A DNA stretch of 64,000 nt from Actinoallomurus soli (GCF_024055715.1 NZ_JAMXMV010000003.1:186001-250000); one strand, 5' to 3'. Numbered from the stretch's first letter, positions 16,636-25,979 are shown. Made by a program: numbers and translations. Notes: generated from the sequence alone by a model not told the origin.

Positions 16636-17292
16636 GTGGCAGGCAAGAAGCAGTTCGACATGGACACGGCACTCGACGCCGCGATGATCCAGTTTTGGCG
16701 CGCCGGCTACGCCGACACCTCAGTGGACGACCTGTCCCGGGCGACCGGCCTGAACCGCAGCTCCATCTACTCCTCGCTCGGCGACAAGGACACCCTCTTC
16801 CTGCGCTGCCTGGATCGCTACGCCGCGCGCTACGGCGACAGGTACGACGCCGCCCTGTCGTGTGCGGCCTCAGACCCGCTCACAGCCGTTCGCGCGTTCT
16901 TCGACGTCACCCTCGATCGCATCGCCGATCCCGAACTGCCGGACGGATGCCTGGTCGCCCAGTCGGCCATGGCGATCCCGGTGCTGAGCCCGGCCGTCGC
17001 GGCGCACGCGAAGGAGGCGCTGGGCGTCCAGCGCCTGCGTCTACGCGCCGCGCTGAAGGCCGGCCGATTGACCGACCAGGACGCCGATGCCTTCGCTGAC
17101 CACGTGGCGGCCGTGAACCAGTCTCTCGCCGTCATGAGCAGAGCCGGAGCGAGCCCGGCGCAGCTCCTGGCCATAGTGGGCGTGACCGTCGACGCGCTCT
17201 CACAGGCGTTGCGCTCGCGCGACCAGCACCGCGGGACGACATCAGCCGAACCGGCCACCCGCGAATCTGGGACCAGCCGCCCGCGCCGGTAG
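16636..17292 (+). CDS. TetR family regulator of the MFS/hydrolase operon
   Basis: A 218-residue regulator starting at GTG 16636. Helix-turn-helix: TSVDDLSRATGLNRSSIYSS then LGDKDTLF. The C-terminal region with LPDGCLVAQSAM is typical of the TetR_C group (YxaF/LmrA-like) that controls efflux. Its operator is the 24-bp palindrome immediately upstream; it very likely represses both itself and the divergent MFS gene. Confidence 0.88.
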   Translation: MAGKKQFDMDTALDAAMIQFWRAGYADTSVDDLSRATGLNRSSIYSSLGDKDTLFLRCLDRYAARYGDRYDAALSCAASDPLTAVRAFFDVTLDRIADPELPDGCLVAQSAMAIPVLSPAVAAHAKEALGVQRLRLRAALKAGRLTDQDADAFADHVAAVNQSLAVMSRAGASPAQLLAIVGVTVDALSQALRSRDQHRGTTSAEPATRESGTSRPRR

Positions 17293-17370
17293 CCGACGGC
17301 GGTACCTCGACGACAAGGCGGTGAATGACGGCCTCGAGCCGGTGACGACAAAGCCGGGAGACCGGCAAGG

Positions 17371-18495
17371 TCAGTTCACCGCCGTGGGCGAGGCCGCCCA
17401 GGTGTTGCAGGCCGACGTCGTGCCGTGGTTGTAGCCGAGCTGCACCCAGCCGCGGTAGTGCGCGTCCGTGCCGTGGTCCCGCTGGTCGGCCGGGCGCCCG
17501 TCGTCACCGCGCTCGTACGAGTCCCGCAGCGCCACCGCCCACTGCTCCGGCGTCACGGGGAAGGTCCCCTTCACCGAGCTCATGAACACGCCGGACAGGC
17601 ACTGGGCCTGCAGCTCGCTCCGCTTGGTCACGGCGTTGCGGCCCTCGGTCGTCGTCGCCTCGGACCGCGCCCGCTGGCTGTAGTCGAGGATCCCGGTCTG
17701 GTCCTGGATCGCGTGGCCGTACTCGTGCGCGACCTCCCGGGCGTACGCCACGTTGTAGCGCACGGGCATCCCGCCGGCCGCCTTCTGCGCGTCCGTCACG
17801 CCGATGTAGATCGAGGCGTTGCTCGGGCAGTAGAACGCGGCGACGCCCGGCGACGGGTACGTCCCGCAGGGGCTCGACCCCGGCGTGGACCAGAAGACCC
17901 GGGTCGGCGCGGTGAACTTCAGGCCCGCGTGGGCGAAGCCCTCCCCCCACTCCTTGTCCAGGCAGTCGGTGGTCCCGTCGAGGAACGCGCGGAAGGACGC
18001 CGGGTCGCCCTGGGTGATCTGCCGGCCCTGGCAGCCGGCCGACGGCAACCGGCCGACCTTGTACAGCGGGCTGTCGGCGGCGCTCTGTGACGGGGCGGTC
18101 GGCGCGCTGACCGGCGGCCGTACCGGCGTGTACGCCGGCCTGCCGGTCAGCTTCAGCGCCATCGCTCCGCCGACGCCGACGATCGCGAGCAGGCCGAGCA
18201 CGCCGATGGCGCGCACTCCCCCGCCGCCTCGCCGCCGGGGCGGCGGCGCGTACCCGTAACCGGGCGCGGCGTACGGCGGCCGACCGTATCCGGGACCGTA
18301 CGGCGGCCGGGGCGGCCCGGACGGCGGGCCCGGCGGGCCGTACTCGGGTCCGTGCCCGGGCGGCCGCCCGTAACCCTGGGGCGCGCCGTAGCCCTGAGGG
18401 CCGCCGTGGCCCTGCGGGGTGCCGTAGCCCTGGGGGCCTCCGTAGCCCTGGCCGTGACCCCGGGGCGGGGGTCCCCATGAGCCGGGTCCAGCCAT
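17371..18495 (-). CDS. Neutral zinc metallopeptidase (YpfJ family), membrane-anchored
   Basis: A 374-residue protein. Residues 1-90 are Gly/Pro/Tyr-rich with repeated PQGYG units, then a transmembrane helix (IGVLGLLAIVGVGGAMALKL), then the extracytoplasmic peptidase with HEYGHAIQDQTG near residue 255 and later RSELQAQCLSG. The downstream part RGDDGRPADQRDHGTDAHYR is typical of the family. Start ATG 18495 with AGGAGG six bases upstream. The gene lies 13 bases behind a paralogue, so they form one operon. Confidence 0.88.
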   Translation of the reverse strand: MAGPGSWGPPPRGHGQGYGGPQGYGTPQGHGGPQGYGAPQGYGRPPGHGPEYGPPGPPSGPPRPPYGPGYGRPPYAAPGYGYAPPPRRRGGGGVRAIGVLGLLAIVGVGGAMALKLTGRPAYTPVRPPVSAPTAPSQSAADSPLYKVGRLPSAGCQGRQITQGDPASFRAFLDGTTDCLDKEWGEGFAHAGLKFTAPTRVFWSTPGSSPCGTYPSPGVAAFYCPSNASIYIGVTDAQKAAGGMPVRYNVAYAREVAHEYGHAIQDQTGILDYSQRARSEATTTEGRNAVTKRSELQAQCLSGVFMSSVKGTFPVTPEQWAVALRDSYERGDDGRPADQRDHGTDAHYRGWVQLGYNHGTTSACNTWAASPTAVN

Positions 18496-18508
18496 CACTC
18501 TCCTCCTG

Positions 18509-19510
18509 TCACGAAACGTCCGAGGGGGCAGCCGTCCACGTGTTGCAGGACGACAGGACGTGCTGCGTGTAGCCGCGGGCCACCCAGCCCGCATAGTGCG
18601 CTCCGGAGCCGTGGTCGCGGGGGTCGGCGGGCCCGCCGTGATCACCGCGCGCCCGCGCGTCGTCCAGGACCGCGTCGTACTGCTCGGAGGTCACCGGGAT
18701 GCTGTCGCGCTCCGCCGACAGGAACGCGCCGGCGAAGCACTGCGCCTGCAGCTCGATGCGGCGGCTGACCTCGTGGCTCGTGGCGGCGGCCGCGGCGGAC
18801 GTCATCAGCCCGTGGCCGTACTCGAGGATCCCGGCGTCCTCCTGGACGTGGTGGCCGTACTCATGCGCGATCACCCGGGCGTACACGCCGTAGTGCGACA
18901 CCGGTTCGCCGCCCGCCGTCTGCACGACGTCGTCGAGGCCGACGTACAGCGTGTCGTTGGCCGGGCAGTAGAAGGCCGCGGCGCCGGGGGCCGGGTAGGA
19001 CCCGCAGGGACTGCTGCCCGAATCGCTCCAGAACACCCGCTGCGGCGCGGTGAAGTCCGGCACGGCCGCCTTGGCGAACTGCCGTCGCCAGGCGTCGTCC
19101 AGGCAGTCCGTCAGCCGGTCGAGGAACGCCCGCATCGAGTCCTCGTCGTGCTCCCGGATCCGCGGCAGCGCGCAGTCGACCGGGTCGAGCGCGCCGCTGC
19201 GGTACAGCGGGCCGTCGAGCGCGGCCTGCCGGCTGCCGGGCCGTGTGAGGTCGTCGCCGGCGCCGGTCCCCGGCGCCGGGTGCTCCGGGCCGGCCAGCGA
19301 GTAGCCGACGATCGCGGCCGTGCACAGGGCCGCGACGCCGCCGAGCACGCCGAGCACGCCGACGACCGTGCCGGCCGCGCTCCGCCGCCGACGGTGCGGA
19401 CGGCGCGGTGGCAGGTAACCGAGATCCCGTGCCGGCCGGCGCCACAACCGGGACGGTGGGCCCTGCGGTTCCGGGCCACCCGGCGGACGCCGCCGATAGG
19501 GACCTACCAC
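18509..19510 (-). CDS. Neutral zinc metallopeptidase (YpfJ family), paralogue
   Basis: Same plan as the following gene: short proline-rich cytoplasmic part, transmembrane helix (AAGTVVGVLGVLGGVAALCT), then the peptidase with HEYGHHVQEDAG, RRIELQAQCFAG and DHGSGAHYAGWV. The start is uncertain: GTG 19510 has GGGGGAGG about 12 bases upstream, while an ATG at 19582 lacks a ribosome site. The tandem pair suggests duplication and divergence; both products should act outside the membrane. Confidence 0.83.
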   Translation of the reverse strand: MVGPYRRRPPGGPEPQGPPSRLWRRPARDLGYLPPRRPHRRRRSAAGTVVGVLGVLGGVAALCTAAIVGYSLAGPEHPAPGTGAGDDLTRPGSRQAALDGPLYRSGALDPVDCALPRIREHDEDSMRAFLDRLTDCLDDAWRRQFAKAAVPDFTAPQRVFWSDSGSSPCGSYPAPGAAAFYCPANDTLYVGLDDVVQTAGGEPVSHYGVYARVIAHEYGHHVQEDAGILEYGHGLMTSAAAAATSHEVSRRIELQAQCFAGAFLSAERDSIPVTSEQYDAVLDDARARGDHGGPADPRDHGSGAHYAGWVARGYTQHVLSSCNTWTAAPSDVS

Positions 19511-19698
19511 TGCTGTACGTTCCTCCCCCTGAGACCGGCACGCCGGACTCCGCGCGGGAGGGGCGACCGCGACGAGAATCATCGCATATCACCGAAAAGG
19601 CCGATCATTTTCGCGGGAGCGTTTCCGGCCTTCTCCACAAGGCCGTCAGTGCCGCAGGTCACGCAGACGCCGCCGCTTCACCGGTACGCTGCGGGGCC

Positions 19699-21372
19699 AT
19701 GCTGGTTCGCACGCGGCTTCTGATCGCCCCCCTCGTCGCCGCTCCCCTCATGGCCGCCGGCCTCCTCACCGGCGCGGCCCCCGCGTCGGCGGCGTCCGGG
19801 CAGGTCGTCAAGGACACCGTCGCGATCACGGTCACGCCGGACGGGACCCTCCAGGTCAAGGAGACGGTCACCTACGAAGGGGCCGCGCCCGCGCGGACCC
19901 TCATCCGCCGCAAGCACCTCGACGACCGCCAGGACCGCCGGTACGACGTCGGCGACGTCAAGGGCGGCACGCTGACGAACCAGGGCGACCGCGCGGTCCT
20001 CCGGGTCTCCGGAGGCGGCGGCGCCGGGCGGCGGACCGCCCAGCTCTCCTACACGGTCAAGGGCACGATGACGACCCTGCGGACCGGCGAGCAGCTGAAC
20101 TGGGTGGCCGCGGGCGGCTGGCACGTCCCGGCCGCGCAGACCCGCGTGACCGTCGACTCCAGCGCCGTCGTGCAGAACCTCAACTGCTTCGCCGGCGACC
20201 TGTCGAGCACCATCGGCTGCACCCAGTTCTTCACGAACCACACCCACACCCAGGCGGAGTTCCGGCAGGCGGACCTGCAGCCCGGCGAGTACGTCACGGT
20301 CATGGTCGGGTACCCGCCCGGCACCGCCAAGGGCGGCCCGATCATCGAGCAGCGGCACACCGTGACCACCGCGTTCACCGTCAATGGGCTCACCGGCGGC
20401 ACGCTCCTCGGCCTGCTCGTCCTCCTGCTCGGCGGGGTCGGCCTGCTCTACGTCACCCGGGGCAGGGACGCGCGCATCGTCAACAAGAAGGCCGCCGAGG
20501 GGGACCACGCGCCCCTCGACTCGGCGGGGTTCGCCCCGCCGGACGGCGTGCGGCCCGGCCAGATCGGCACGCTCATCGACGAACAGGCCGACGTCGTCGA
20601 CGTGACCGCGACCATCATCGACCTGGCGGTGCGCGGCTACATCCTGATCGAGGAGCTGCCCCGCGAGACGTACGGCCGCATCGACTGGCAGCTGCGCCGC
20701 CTGCGGCGCGCGCCGGACGACCTGCTGCCGTACGAGCGGATCCTGTACGACGCCCTGTTCACCGGGCGCGACGTGGTGGCGCTGTCCGAGCTCGGCGGGA
20801 CCTTCGCCGACCAGCTCGCGGCGGTCCGGAGCGCCCTGTACGAGGACGTCGTCCGGCAGGGCTGGTTCGCCCGGCGACCGGACTCCGAGCGCACCCGCTG
20901 GACGAGCATCGGCATGATCCTGGCCGGCCTGGGCGTGATCGGCACGATCGTGCTGGCCGTCTACACGAACCTCGCCCTGATCGGCCTGGCCGTCATCATC
21001 GCCGGTGCCGCGCTGGCCGTCGGCGGGCAGTACATGCCGGCCAAGACGACCCGCGGCGCGACCGTGCTGGCGCACACGCTCGGGTTCCGCGCGCACCTGT
21101 TCCGCGGCGACGTCCCCGACGCGCCCGCCGGTCACCGGGTGGCGCTCTTCTCGCACTACCTGCCGTACGCGGTGGTGTTCGACGTCGTCCAGAGCTGGGC
21201 GCACACGGTGGCCGACGTCGGCGCGGGCAACAGCGGGCCCTCCGACAACCTCTACTGGTACGAGGGCCCGGCCGAGTGGGACCTGTCGAACTTCGCCGAG
21301 TCGATCCGCAGCTTCACGCTCGCCGCCTCCGGCGCGATCTCCGCCTCCCGGCAGTTCCGCAGCCTGTCCTGA
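19699..21372 (+). CDS. DUF2207 family membrane protein
   Basis: A 557-residue protein: signal peptide (residues 1-33), extracytoplasmic DUF2207 region (TVAITVTPDGTLQVKETVTY ... WHVPAAQTRVTV), a transmembrane helix near 233-255 (GLLVLLLGGVGLLYVTRGRD), a cytoplasmic winged-helix-like region (VDVTATIIDLAVRGYILIEE), two more helices near 398-440, and a C-terminal domain. The family is widespread and uncharacterised. Start ATG 19699. No terminator is evident before the TnpB element that begins 35 bases after the stop. Confidence 0.82.
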   Translation: MLVRTRLLIAPLVAAPLMAAGLLTGAAPASAASGQVVKDTVAITVTPDGTLQVKETVTYEGAAPARTLIRRKHLDDRQDRRYDVGDVKGGTLTNQGDRAVLRVSGGGGAGRRTAQLSYTVKGTMTTLRTGEQLNWVAAGGWHVPAAQTRVTVDSSAVVQNLNCFAGDLSSTIGCTQFFTNHTHTQAEFRQADLQPGEYVTVMVGYPPGTAKGGPIIEQRHTVTTAFTVNGLTGGTLLGLLVLLLGGVGLLYVTRGRDARIVNKKAAEGDHAPLDSAGFAPPDGVRPGQIGTLIDEQADVVDVTATIIDLAVRGYILIEELPRETYGRIDWQLRRLRRAPDDLLPYERILYDALFTGRDVVALSELGGTFADQLAAVRSALYEDVVRQGWFARRPDSERTRWTSIGMILAGLGVIGTIVLAVYTNLALIGLAVIIAGAALAVGGQYMPAKTTRGATVLAHTLGFRAHLFRGDVPDAPAGHRVALFSHYLPYAVVFDVVQSWAHTVADVGAGNSGPSDNLYWYEGPAEWDLSNFAESIRSFTLAASGAISASRQFRSLS

Positions 21373-21407
21373 CCCCCGGCCTCCGGATCCCCACCGCCGA
21401 TCCCGCC

Positions 21408-22960
21408 TAGTGCCGTGTCAAACAACCTTGTTCGCCTAATCGGCCATTCTCCGGAATCGTCGACCTGGTCGCCCCCGCATTTCCTGGGGCCCGGGTTTTG
21501 TCGTAGGCACCTGCTGTAATCACCTCGTGCCTCGACGTGTCGATCCTGACGCTCCCCGGGTGGTGGTGCGCACTGCCCGGGTCGGTCTGCGCGTCACGTT
21601 AGGGCAGCGGCGGCGGTGTTTCGGGTTGCTGGTCGCGGCCGGGGACGTGCGGGCCTGTGTCCTGGACATGAACCGGTGGCGGCGCCAGCGTGGGCTGGCT
21701 GCCATCACCAATTTCCAGCAGCTGTGCCGGGAGCTGCACCAGGCCGGGCCCGGGGCGTTCGGTGAGCTGAACTCCCCCTGCGCCGAAGGAATCCTGCGCC
21801 GTTACAGCGACGCCTGGTTCGCCGCCGCCAAACGCCGCACCGACGGCGACGCCTCCGCCCGGTTCCCCCGCCGCAAACGCCGCCTGATGCCGGTGCGGTT
21901 CCGCCACGGCAGCTTCACCATCGACAGACAGCGCCTGCGGCTGGCGGTCGCCCGGGGCCGCCCGCCGCTGTGGGTGCACTTGGACCGGGAGGTGCCCTAC
22001 CCGGCCGGGCAGGTCCGGTCGGTCACGTTGCTCAACGAGGGCGCCCGGTTGTTCGTCGAGGTGACCGCCGAGGTTCCCGTCGCCACCTACCCGCCCGGGA
22101 CCGAGCCGGATCCCGAGCGTGTGGCGGGCGTGGACCTGGGAGTGATCCACCCGTACGCGGTCGCCGGACCCGACGGGGAAGGCCTGCTGATCTCGGGGCG
22201 GGCGCTGCGCGCCGAAGCCCACCTGCACCTCAAAGACACCAAATACCGCCGCCGGGCCGTCGCCCAGCGAGCGCCCAAACCGGGGCAGGCGGGTTCGCGG
22301 CGGTGGCGCAAGTACCGGGCCCGTCAAAGGAGGCTAGAGGCCCGGCACAAGCGCCGGATCAAACAGGCTCAGCACGAGGCCGCGAAACAGGTCATCGAGT
22401 GGGCCGTTACACGGCGGATCGGGACGCTGCGGGTCGGCGACCCGCGCGGTGTGCTGGAGCTCAAGGCCGGGCGGCGGCACAACCAGCGGCTGCGGGACTG
22501 GCGGCCCGGCTATCTGATCCGCTGCTTGAAGGACAAGGCCGAGCAGGCCGGGATCCGTCTTGAGCTGGTCGATGAGCGCGGATCGTCTTCGACCTGCCCG
22601 GTCTGTGGGCGGCGGGTTCCCAAACCCGCCGGCCGCCGCTTCCGTTGTACAAACTGTGGTTTCAGCGGGCACCGCGACCTGGTCGGCGGCGCCAACATCG
22701 CCCATCGCACGATGGGCGGACCCATCACCACGAAGAGGAACCCGTTTCCGGTGGTGATCACGCACCGTCGAGCCGGACGGCACCTGCCCGGTGCCAGGCC
22801 GGCACGGCGTGACCCCAGACGACGCCCCCATCACGGCACCGCCAACGGGTCCCCTGGCCGGCCGAGGCCCGCCCCACCACCCCGGTAGGGAGTCGCTCGC
22901 CCACAGCGAGGATCAACCAACACAGTCACAACACGACCAACGTTGCTTGACACGGCACTA
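21408..22960 (+). mobile_element. TnpB-carrying insertion element with terminal inverted repeats
   Basis: A 1.55-kb element carrying one gene, tnpB. Its ends are inverted repeats: left 21407-21434 and right 22934-22961 agree at 25 of 28 positions (outer sequence CTAGTGCCGTGTCAA on both). The outermost TA could be a duplicated TA target. It lies between the DUF2207 gene and the asparaginase gene and supplies the base following the TA of the asparaginase TAG stop. No TnpA gene is present, so movement would need a helper. Confidence 0.8.
21527..22888 (+). CDS. tnpB: TnpB-like RNA-guided nuclease (IS200/IS605 OrfB)
   Basis: A 453-residue protein with the TnpB fold: RuvC-I GVDLGVIHPYAV (D203), the RuvC-II region LRVGDPRGVLEL (aspartate where many TnpB have EDL), a zinc finger with two CxxC pairs (CPVCGRR and FRCTNCG), and RuvC-III SGHRDLVGGANIAHR. 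Starts at GTG 21527. The last 60 residues after the RuvC-III motif are Arg/Pro-rich and probably overlap the region encoding the guide (omega) RNA at the right end. Known TnpB proteins are RNA-guided DNA nucleases that help retain the element. Confidence 0.85.
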   Translation: MPRRVDPDAPRVVVRTARVGLRVTLGQRRRCFGLLVAAGDVRACVLDMNRWRRQRGLAAITNFQQLCRELHQAGPGAFGELNSPCAEGILRRYSDAWFAAAKRRTDGDASARFPRRKRRLMPVRFRHGSFTIDRQRLRLAVARGRPPLWVHLDREVPYPAGQVRSVTLLNEGARLFVEVTAEVPVATYPPGTEPDPERVAGVDLGVIHPYAVAGPDGEGLLISGRALRAEAHLHLKDTKYRRRAVAQRAPKPGQAGSRRWRKYRARQRRLEARHKRRIKQAQHEAAKQVIEWAVTRRIGTLRVGDPRGVLELKAGRRHNQRLRDWRPGYLIRCLKDKAEQAGIRLELVDERGSSSTCPVCGRRVPKPAGRRFRCTNCGFSGHRDLVGGANIAHRTMGGPITTKRNPFPVVITHRRAGRHLPGARPARRDPRRRPHHGTANGSPGRPRPAPPPR

Positions 22961-23878
22961 GATCCCCACGGCGCGGATCTCGCCGACGATGACGTCGCCC
23001 CCGTGCAGGGGGACGGTGGCCAGCTCGTCGGGGACCTCCACGCCGAGGGCACGCAGCGTCGCCACGGTCACCGGCGTACGGGCCCGCATCGACCCGTCGT
23101 CGATCTTGATGGCGCCCGCGCGCCCGTCCGCGAGCGCGAACGCGTCGACGCCCTCCGCCCCGCACTTGACCAGCAGGCCCGGCACGGCGGCCATGAGCCG
23201 GCACTCGTCGCGCCGGGTGCCCGAGGTCCACTCCGGGTGGGCGCGCATCGCGTCCGCCAGGCGCCGCTCCGGCGTGCCCGGCTCGGCGGTCACGATCGCG
23301 CGCAGCGCCCGTGCCACACCGGTCAGCGAGACGGCGAACAGCGGCGCGCCGCACCCGTCCACGCCGGTCGCCGCCACCCGCTCGCCGGTGAGCTCCTCGA
23401 CCGTCTCCCGGATCGCGACCTGCAGGGGGTGGTCGACGTGCAGGTACGACCCCGTCGGCCAGCCGTTGACCACACAGGTGGCGAGCATGGCGGCGTGCTT
23501 GCCTGAGCAGTTCATCCGCAGCCGCGACTTCTCGGACCCGACGGCGACCTCCAGGTCCAGGGGCCACTGCGGCGGGCACTGAAGGTCGTCCGGGGTGAGC
23601 CCCGCGCCGGCGAGGATCTCGCGGGCGCCCGCGACGTGGAAGTCCTCACCGGAGTGGCTGGCCGACGAGAGCGCGAGCAGCTCGCCTTCGAGGGCGAGGC
23701 CGTTGCGGGCCATCGCCACCGCCTGCATCGGCTTGTTGGCCGAGCGGGGGAAGACCGGGTCGTCCGGGGACCCGATGGTGACCGCCGGCAAGCCGTCGAC
23801 GGCGAGCGCGGCCACCGAGCCCCGGTGCCGGGACTCCACGAAACCGGAACGTTCCACTTCGACGAGGACGGGGTGCAT
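22958..23878 (-). CDS. Asparaginase (bacterial L-asparaginase II family)
   Basis: A 306-residue enzyme of the asparaginase II family (Rhizobium-type, serine/cysteine zinc-dependent, unrelated to E. coli AnsB). Conserved segments: VFPRSANKPMQA, ALSSASHSGED, RMNCSGKHAAML and GVDGCGAPLFAVSLTG. Expected to hydrolyse L-asparagine to aspartate and ammonia in the cytoplasm. Its stop codon TAG is formed at the right end of the TnpB element. Start ATG 23878. Confidence 0.87.
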   Translation of the reverse strand: MHPVLVEVERSGFVESRHRGSVAALAVDGLPAVTIGSPDDPVFPRSANKPMQAVAMARNGLALEGELLALSSASHSGEDFHVAGAREILAGAGLTPDDLQCPPQWPLDLEVAVGSEKSRLRMNCSGKHAAMLATCVVNGWPTGSYLHVDHPLQVAIRETVEELTGERVAATGVDGCGAPLFAVSLTGVARALRAIVTAEPGTPERRLADAMRAHPEWTSGTRRDECRLMAAVPGLLVKCGAEGVDAFALADGRAGAIKIDDGSMRARTPVTVATLRALGVEVPDELATVPLHGGDVIVGEIRAVGI

Positions 23879-23977
23879 GCTCTCTCTTCGGGGGGTCGGC
23901 GGTGTACTGGGGATGTTTCGGAGCGTACGCAGGCGTGCTCGCGCAGCGGCAAGCGGGGTCGCGAAGTCGCCGGCCGG

Positions 23978-24038
23978 GAGCCTACGGCCGGTCGGGGCGT
24001 GGCCGGCTGGAGCCTACGGCCGGTCGGGGCGTGGCCGG
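23978..24038. repeat. Direct repeat duplicating the 3' end of the BKACE gene
   Basis: A 29-base unit beginning GAGCCTACGG occurs at 23978-24006 and 24010-24038 (period 32), identical. The right copy contains the last codons and TAG stop (24014-24016) of the minus-strand BKACE gene; the left copy lies just beyond it. The remainder of the gap to 23878 holds the asparaginase promoter region. Confidence 0.75.
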
Positions 24039-24859
24039 ACGCCCAGGAACGACCGCGCCTCGTCGGCCGGCATCGGGTCGCGCTGGGCGATCCGCGCGAG
24101 GGTCGCCGCCCGCTCCACGAGCTCGGCGTTGGCCGTCACCGGCCGCCCCTTGGCGTACGTCAGCGTGTCCTCCATGCCCACGCGCAGATGGCCCCCGGCC
24201 GCCAGCGCCGCGTACATCACCGGCAGGGTCGTCCGGCCGATCCCCGTCGCCGCCCAGGTGGCCCCGGCGGGCAGCGCCTCGACGGCGGCGACCAGCGTCC
24301 GGGCGTCCCCGGGCATCCCGCCCGGCACGCCCATCACCAGGTCGCAGTGCACGTGTCCCCCGTACGGCGGGCCGTACTTGTCCAGCAGCCGGTGCAGCGA
24401 CGCGATGTGGCCGAGGTCGAACAGCTCGAACTCCGGCACGACCTGCCGCTCCTGCGTCCGCCGATACAGCTCGACCATGAACGACCACGGGTTCATGAAG
24501 ACGTCGTCGCCGAAGTTCACGGTGCCGCAGGTCAGCGAGCAGGCGTCCGGCTCGGCGTCCAGGACCCGGAGCCGGTCCTCGTACGGGTCGGTGACCGCGC
24601 CGCCGGTGGACAGCTGAACGATGAGGTTCGTGCTCGCGCGCAGGGCGGCGACCGTGTCCCGCAGCCGCGCGAGGTCCAGGGTGGGCCGGGCCTCGGCGTC
24701 CCGGATGTGCACGTGGATGACGGCGGCGCCCGCGGCCTCGCACTCCTTGGCGGTCTGCACGAGCTCGTCGAGCGTGACGGGCAGCGCCGGGGCGTCGGCC
24801 TTGTCGGTCTCGGCCCCGGTCGGCGCAACTGTTATCAGCGTTCTGGCCATGGACAGCAT
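24014..24859 (-). CDS. BKACE family beta-keto acid cleavage enzyme (DUF849)
   Basis: A 281-residue TIM-barrel enzyme. VIHVHIRD near residue 48 carries the zinc-binding His pair, with LIVQLSTGGAV, PDACSLTCGTVNFGDDVF, GHVHCDLVMGVPGGMPG and the late LRVGMEDTLTYAKG. BKACE enzymes condense a beta-keto acid with acetyl-CoA to give acetoacetate and a CoA ester; which beta-keto acid is used cannot be read here. Start at ATG 24859, or ATG three codons later. Confidence 0.87.
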   Translation of the reverse strand: MLSMARTLITVAPTGAETDKADAPALPVTLDELVQTAKECEAAGAAVIHVHIRDAEARPTLDLARLRDTVAALRASTNLIVQLSTGGAVTDPYEDRLRVLDAEPDACSLTCGTVNFGDDVFMNPWSFMVELYRRTQERQVVPEFELFDLGHIASLHRLLDKYGPPYGGHVHCDLVMGVPGGMPGDARTLVAAVEALPAGATWAATGIGRTTLPVMYAALAAGGHLRVGMEDTLTYAKGRPVTANAELVERAATLARIAQRDPMPADEARSFLGVRPRPDRP

Positions 24860-24942
24860 GATTTCAAGACTAGAGGCGCTTTGGCGAGAAAATCTTTAGC
24901 AAAGCCGCCTGCCGGCCGACGGCGTCGGGCGCGTACGGCAGA

Positions 24943-25395
24943 ATGCGGGGCGTGCGAGCGGTCGTTCAGCGTGTGAGCCGGGCCGACGTGACCGTCGAGG
25001 GTCGCGTCGTCGGCGCCATCGACGGACCTGGTCTCCTGGCCCTCGTGGGCGTGACCCACGACGACACCCCCGAGCAGGCGCGCAGGCTCGCGGCCAAGCT
25101 CTGGGGGCTGCGGGTGTTCGACGGCGCGGCGGAGGGGGCACCTGAGGCGTCCTGCTCCGACCTGGGCGCGCCGCTGCTCGTGATCAGTCAGTTCACCCTG
25201 TACGGCGACACCCGCAAGGGCCGCCGGCCGTCCTGGATCGCGGCGGCCCCCGGCCCCGTGGCCGAGCCCCTGGTCGACGAGGTCGTCGCGGAGCTGCGCC
25301 GCCTCGGCGCCCATGTCGAGACCGGCGCCTTCGGCGCCGACATGAAGGTCTCCCTCCTCAACGACGGCCCCATCACCCTCATCCTCGAGGTTTGA
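24943..25395 (+). CDS. dtd: D-aminoacyl-tRNA deacylase
   Basis: A 150-residue protein with the complete DTD signature: N-terminal [15 protein letters not shown], the [20 protein letters not shown] motif and the C-terminal [11 protein letters not shown]. It removes D-amino acids and glycine from mischarged tRNAs as a homodimer. ATG 24943 or GTG 24952 can serve as start. Divergent from the BKACE gene; the 83 bases between them include AT-rich sequence that could hold both promoters. Confidence 0.93.
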   Translation: MRGVRAVVQRVSRADVTVEGRVVGAIDGPGLLALVGVTHDDTPEQARRLAAKLWGLRVFDGAAEGAPEASCSDLGAPLLVISQFTLYGDTRKGRRPSWIAAAPGPVAEPLVDEVVAELRRLGAHVETGAFGADMKVSLLNDGPITLILEV

Positions 25396-25481
25396 TCAGG
25401 AAGTTCCATGGGGTTCGCGGGCGTGACGCGATGGGGCTGTGGTGGTTCCGCTAGTGCCGTAGGGAGGAGAAACGGGACCGG

Positions 25482-25511
25482 TTGACTTCGGAACATATTC
25501 CGAACTAGTCT
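25482..25511 (+). promoter_or_regulatory. Leaderless autoregulated promoter of the toxin-antitoxin operon
   Basis: A -35 TTGACT (25482-25487) and -10 TAGTCT (25506-25511) are 18 bases apart. A perfect inverted repeat, TTCGGAA-CATA-TTCCGAA (25487-25504), fills the spacer. With the -10 ending at 25511, transcription would begin at or next to GTG 25518, giving a leaderless mRNA. Binding at the palindrome would block RNA polymerase, as expected for antitoxin autorepression. Confidence 0.7.
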
Positions 25512-25517
25512 GTGGCT

Positions 25518-25979
25518 GTGTCAACTCCTGTCGTTTCGTTCTCCGAGCTGTCGAAGAACTCCAAGCGGGTCGCCGAGACCGTCGAGCGTGCTCAGCGCGT
25601 GCACGTCACACGACGCGATGGTGAGGACCTGTACCTCACCACCGAACACCACGACCGGCAGCGGGAAGAGACCGCGGATGTCACCACCCGCCTGTTCACC
25701 GCGCTGATCAGCAGCGACGAAGGAGCTCGCGCCGTCCTGCTTGCCCTTCCGCAGGTGTTCCCCTGGGTGCGACACCTTTCGGCTGCCGAGGTGCGCGAAT
25801 TCGTCGTCGATCTTGTGAATGCCATTCGTGACGCGGCCGAGCTGAACGTACATGCCAGCCTGCATCGTGTCATCGTGGAATGGCGCGCCACGGCACGGAT
25901 TCTGGCCGATCCAGAACTGACCGCTCAGCTCACGGCGCCCCTGCCCGGGGAAGATTTCGGAGAGGTTCCTGAGCCGTGA
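25518..25979 (+). CDS. Type II antitoxin, Phd/YefM-like
   Basis: The first 45 residues (STPVVSFSELSKNSKRVAET then VERAQRVHVTRRDGEDLYLT) form a Phd-like DNA-binding domain, and the helical C-terminal part probably wraps the toxin. GTG 25518 is chosen because the promoter geometry predicts a leaderless start there; an in-frame GTG at 25512 overlaps the -10. The gene overlaps the toxin gene by four bases (GTGA), ensuring coupled translation. Confidence 0.78.
   Translation: MSTPVVSFSELSKNSKRVAETVERAQRVHVTRRDGEDLYLTTEHHDRQREETADVTTRLFTALISSDEGARAVLLALPQVFPWVRHLSAAEVREFVVDLVNAIRDAAELNVHASLHRVIVEWRATARILADPELTAQLTAPLPGEDFGEVPEP

Noticed and set aside
25451-25460. CTAGTGCCGT, identical to the outer ten bases of the TnpB element ends
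   Set aside because: Only ten bases match, with no inverted partner or gene, so chance or an old remnant cannot be told apart.
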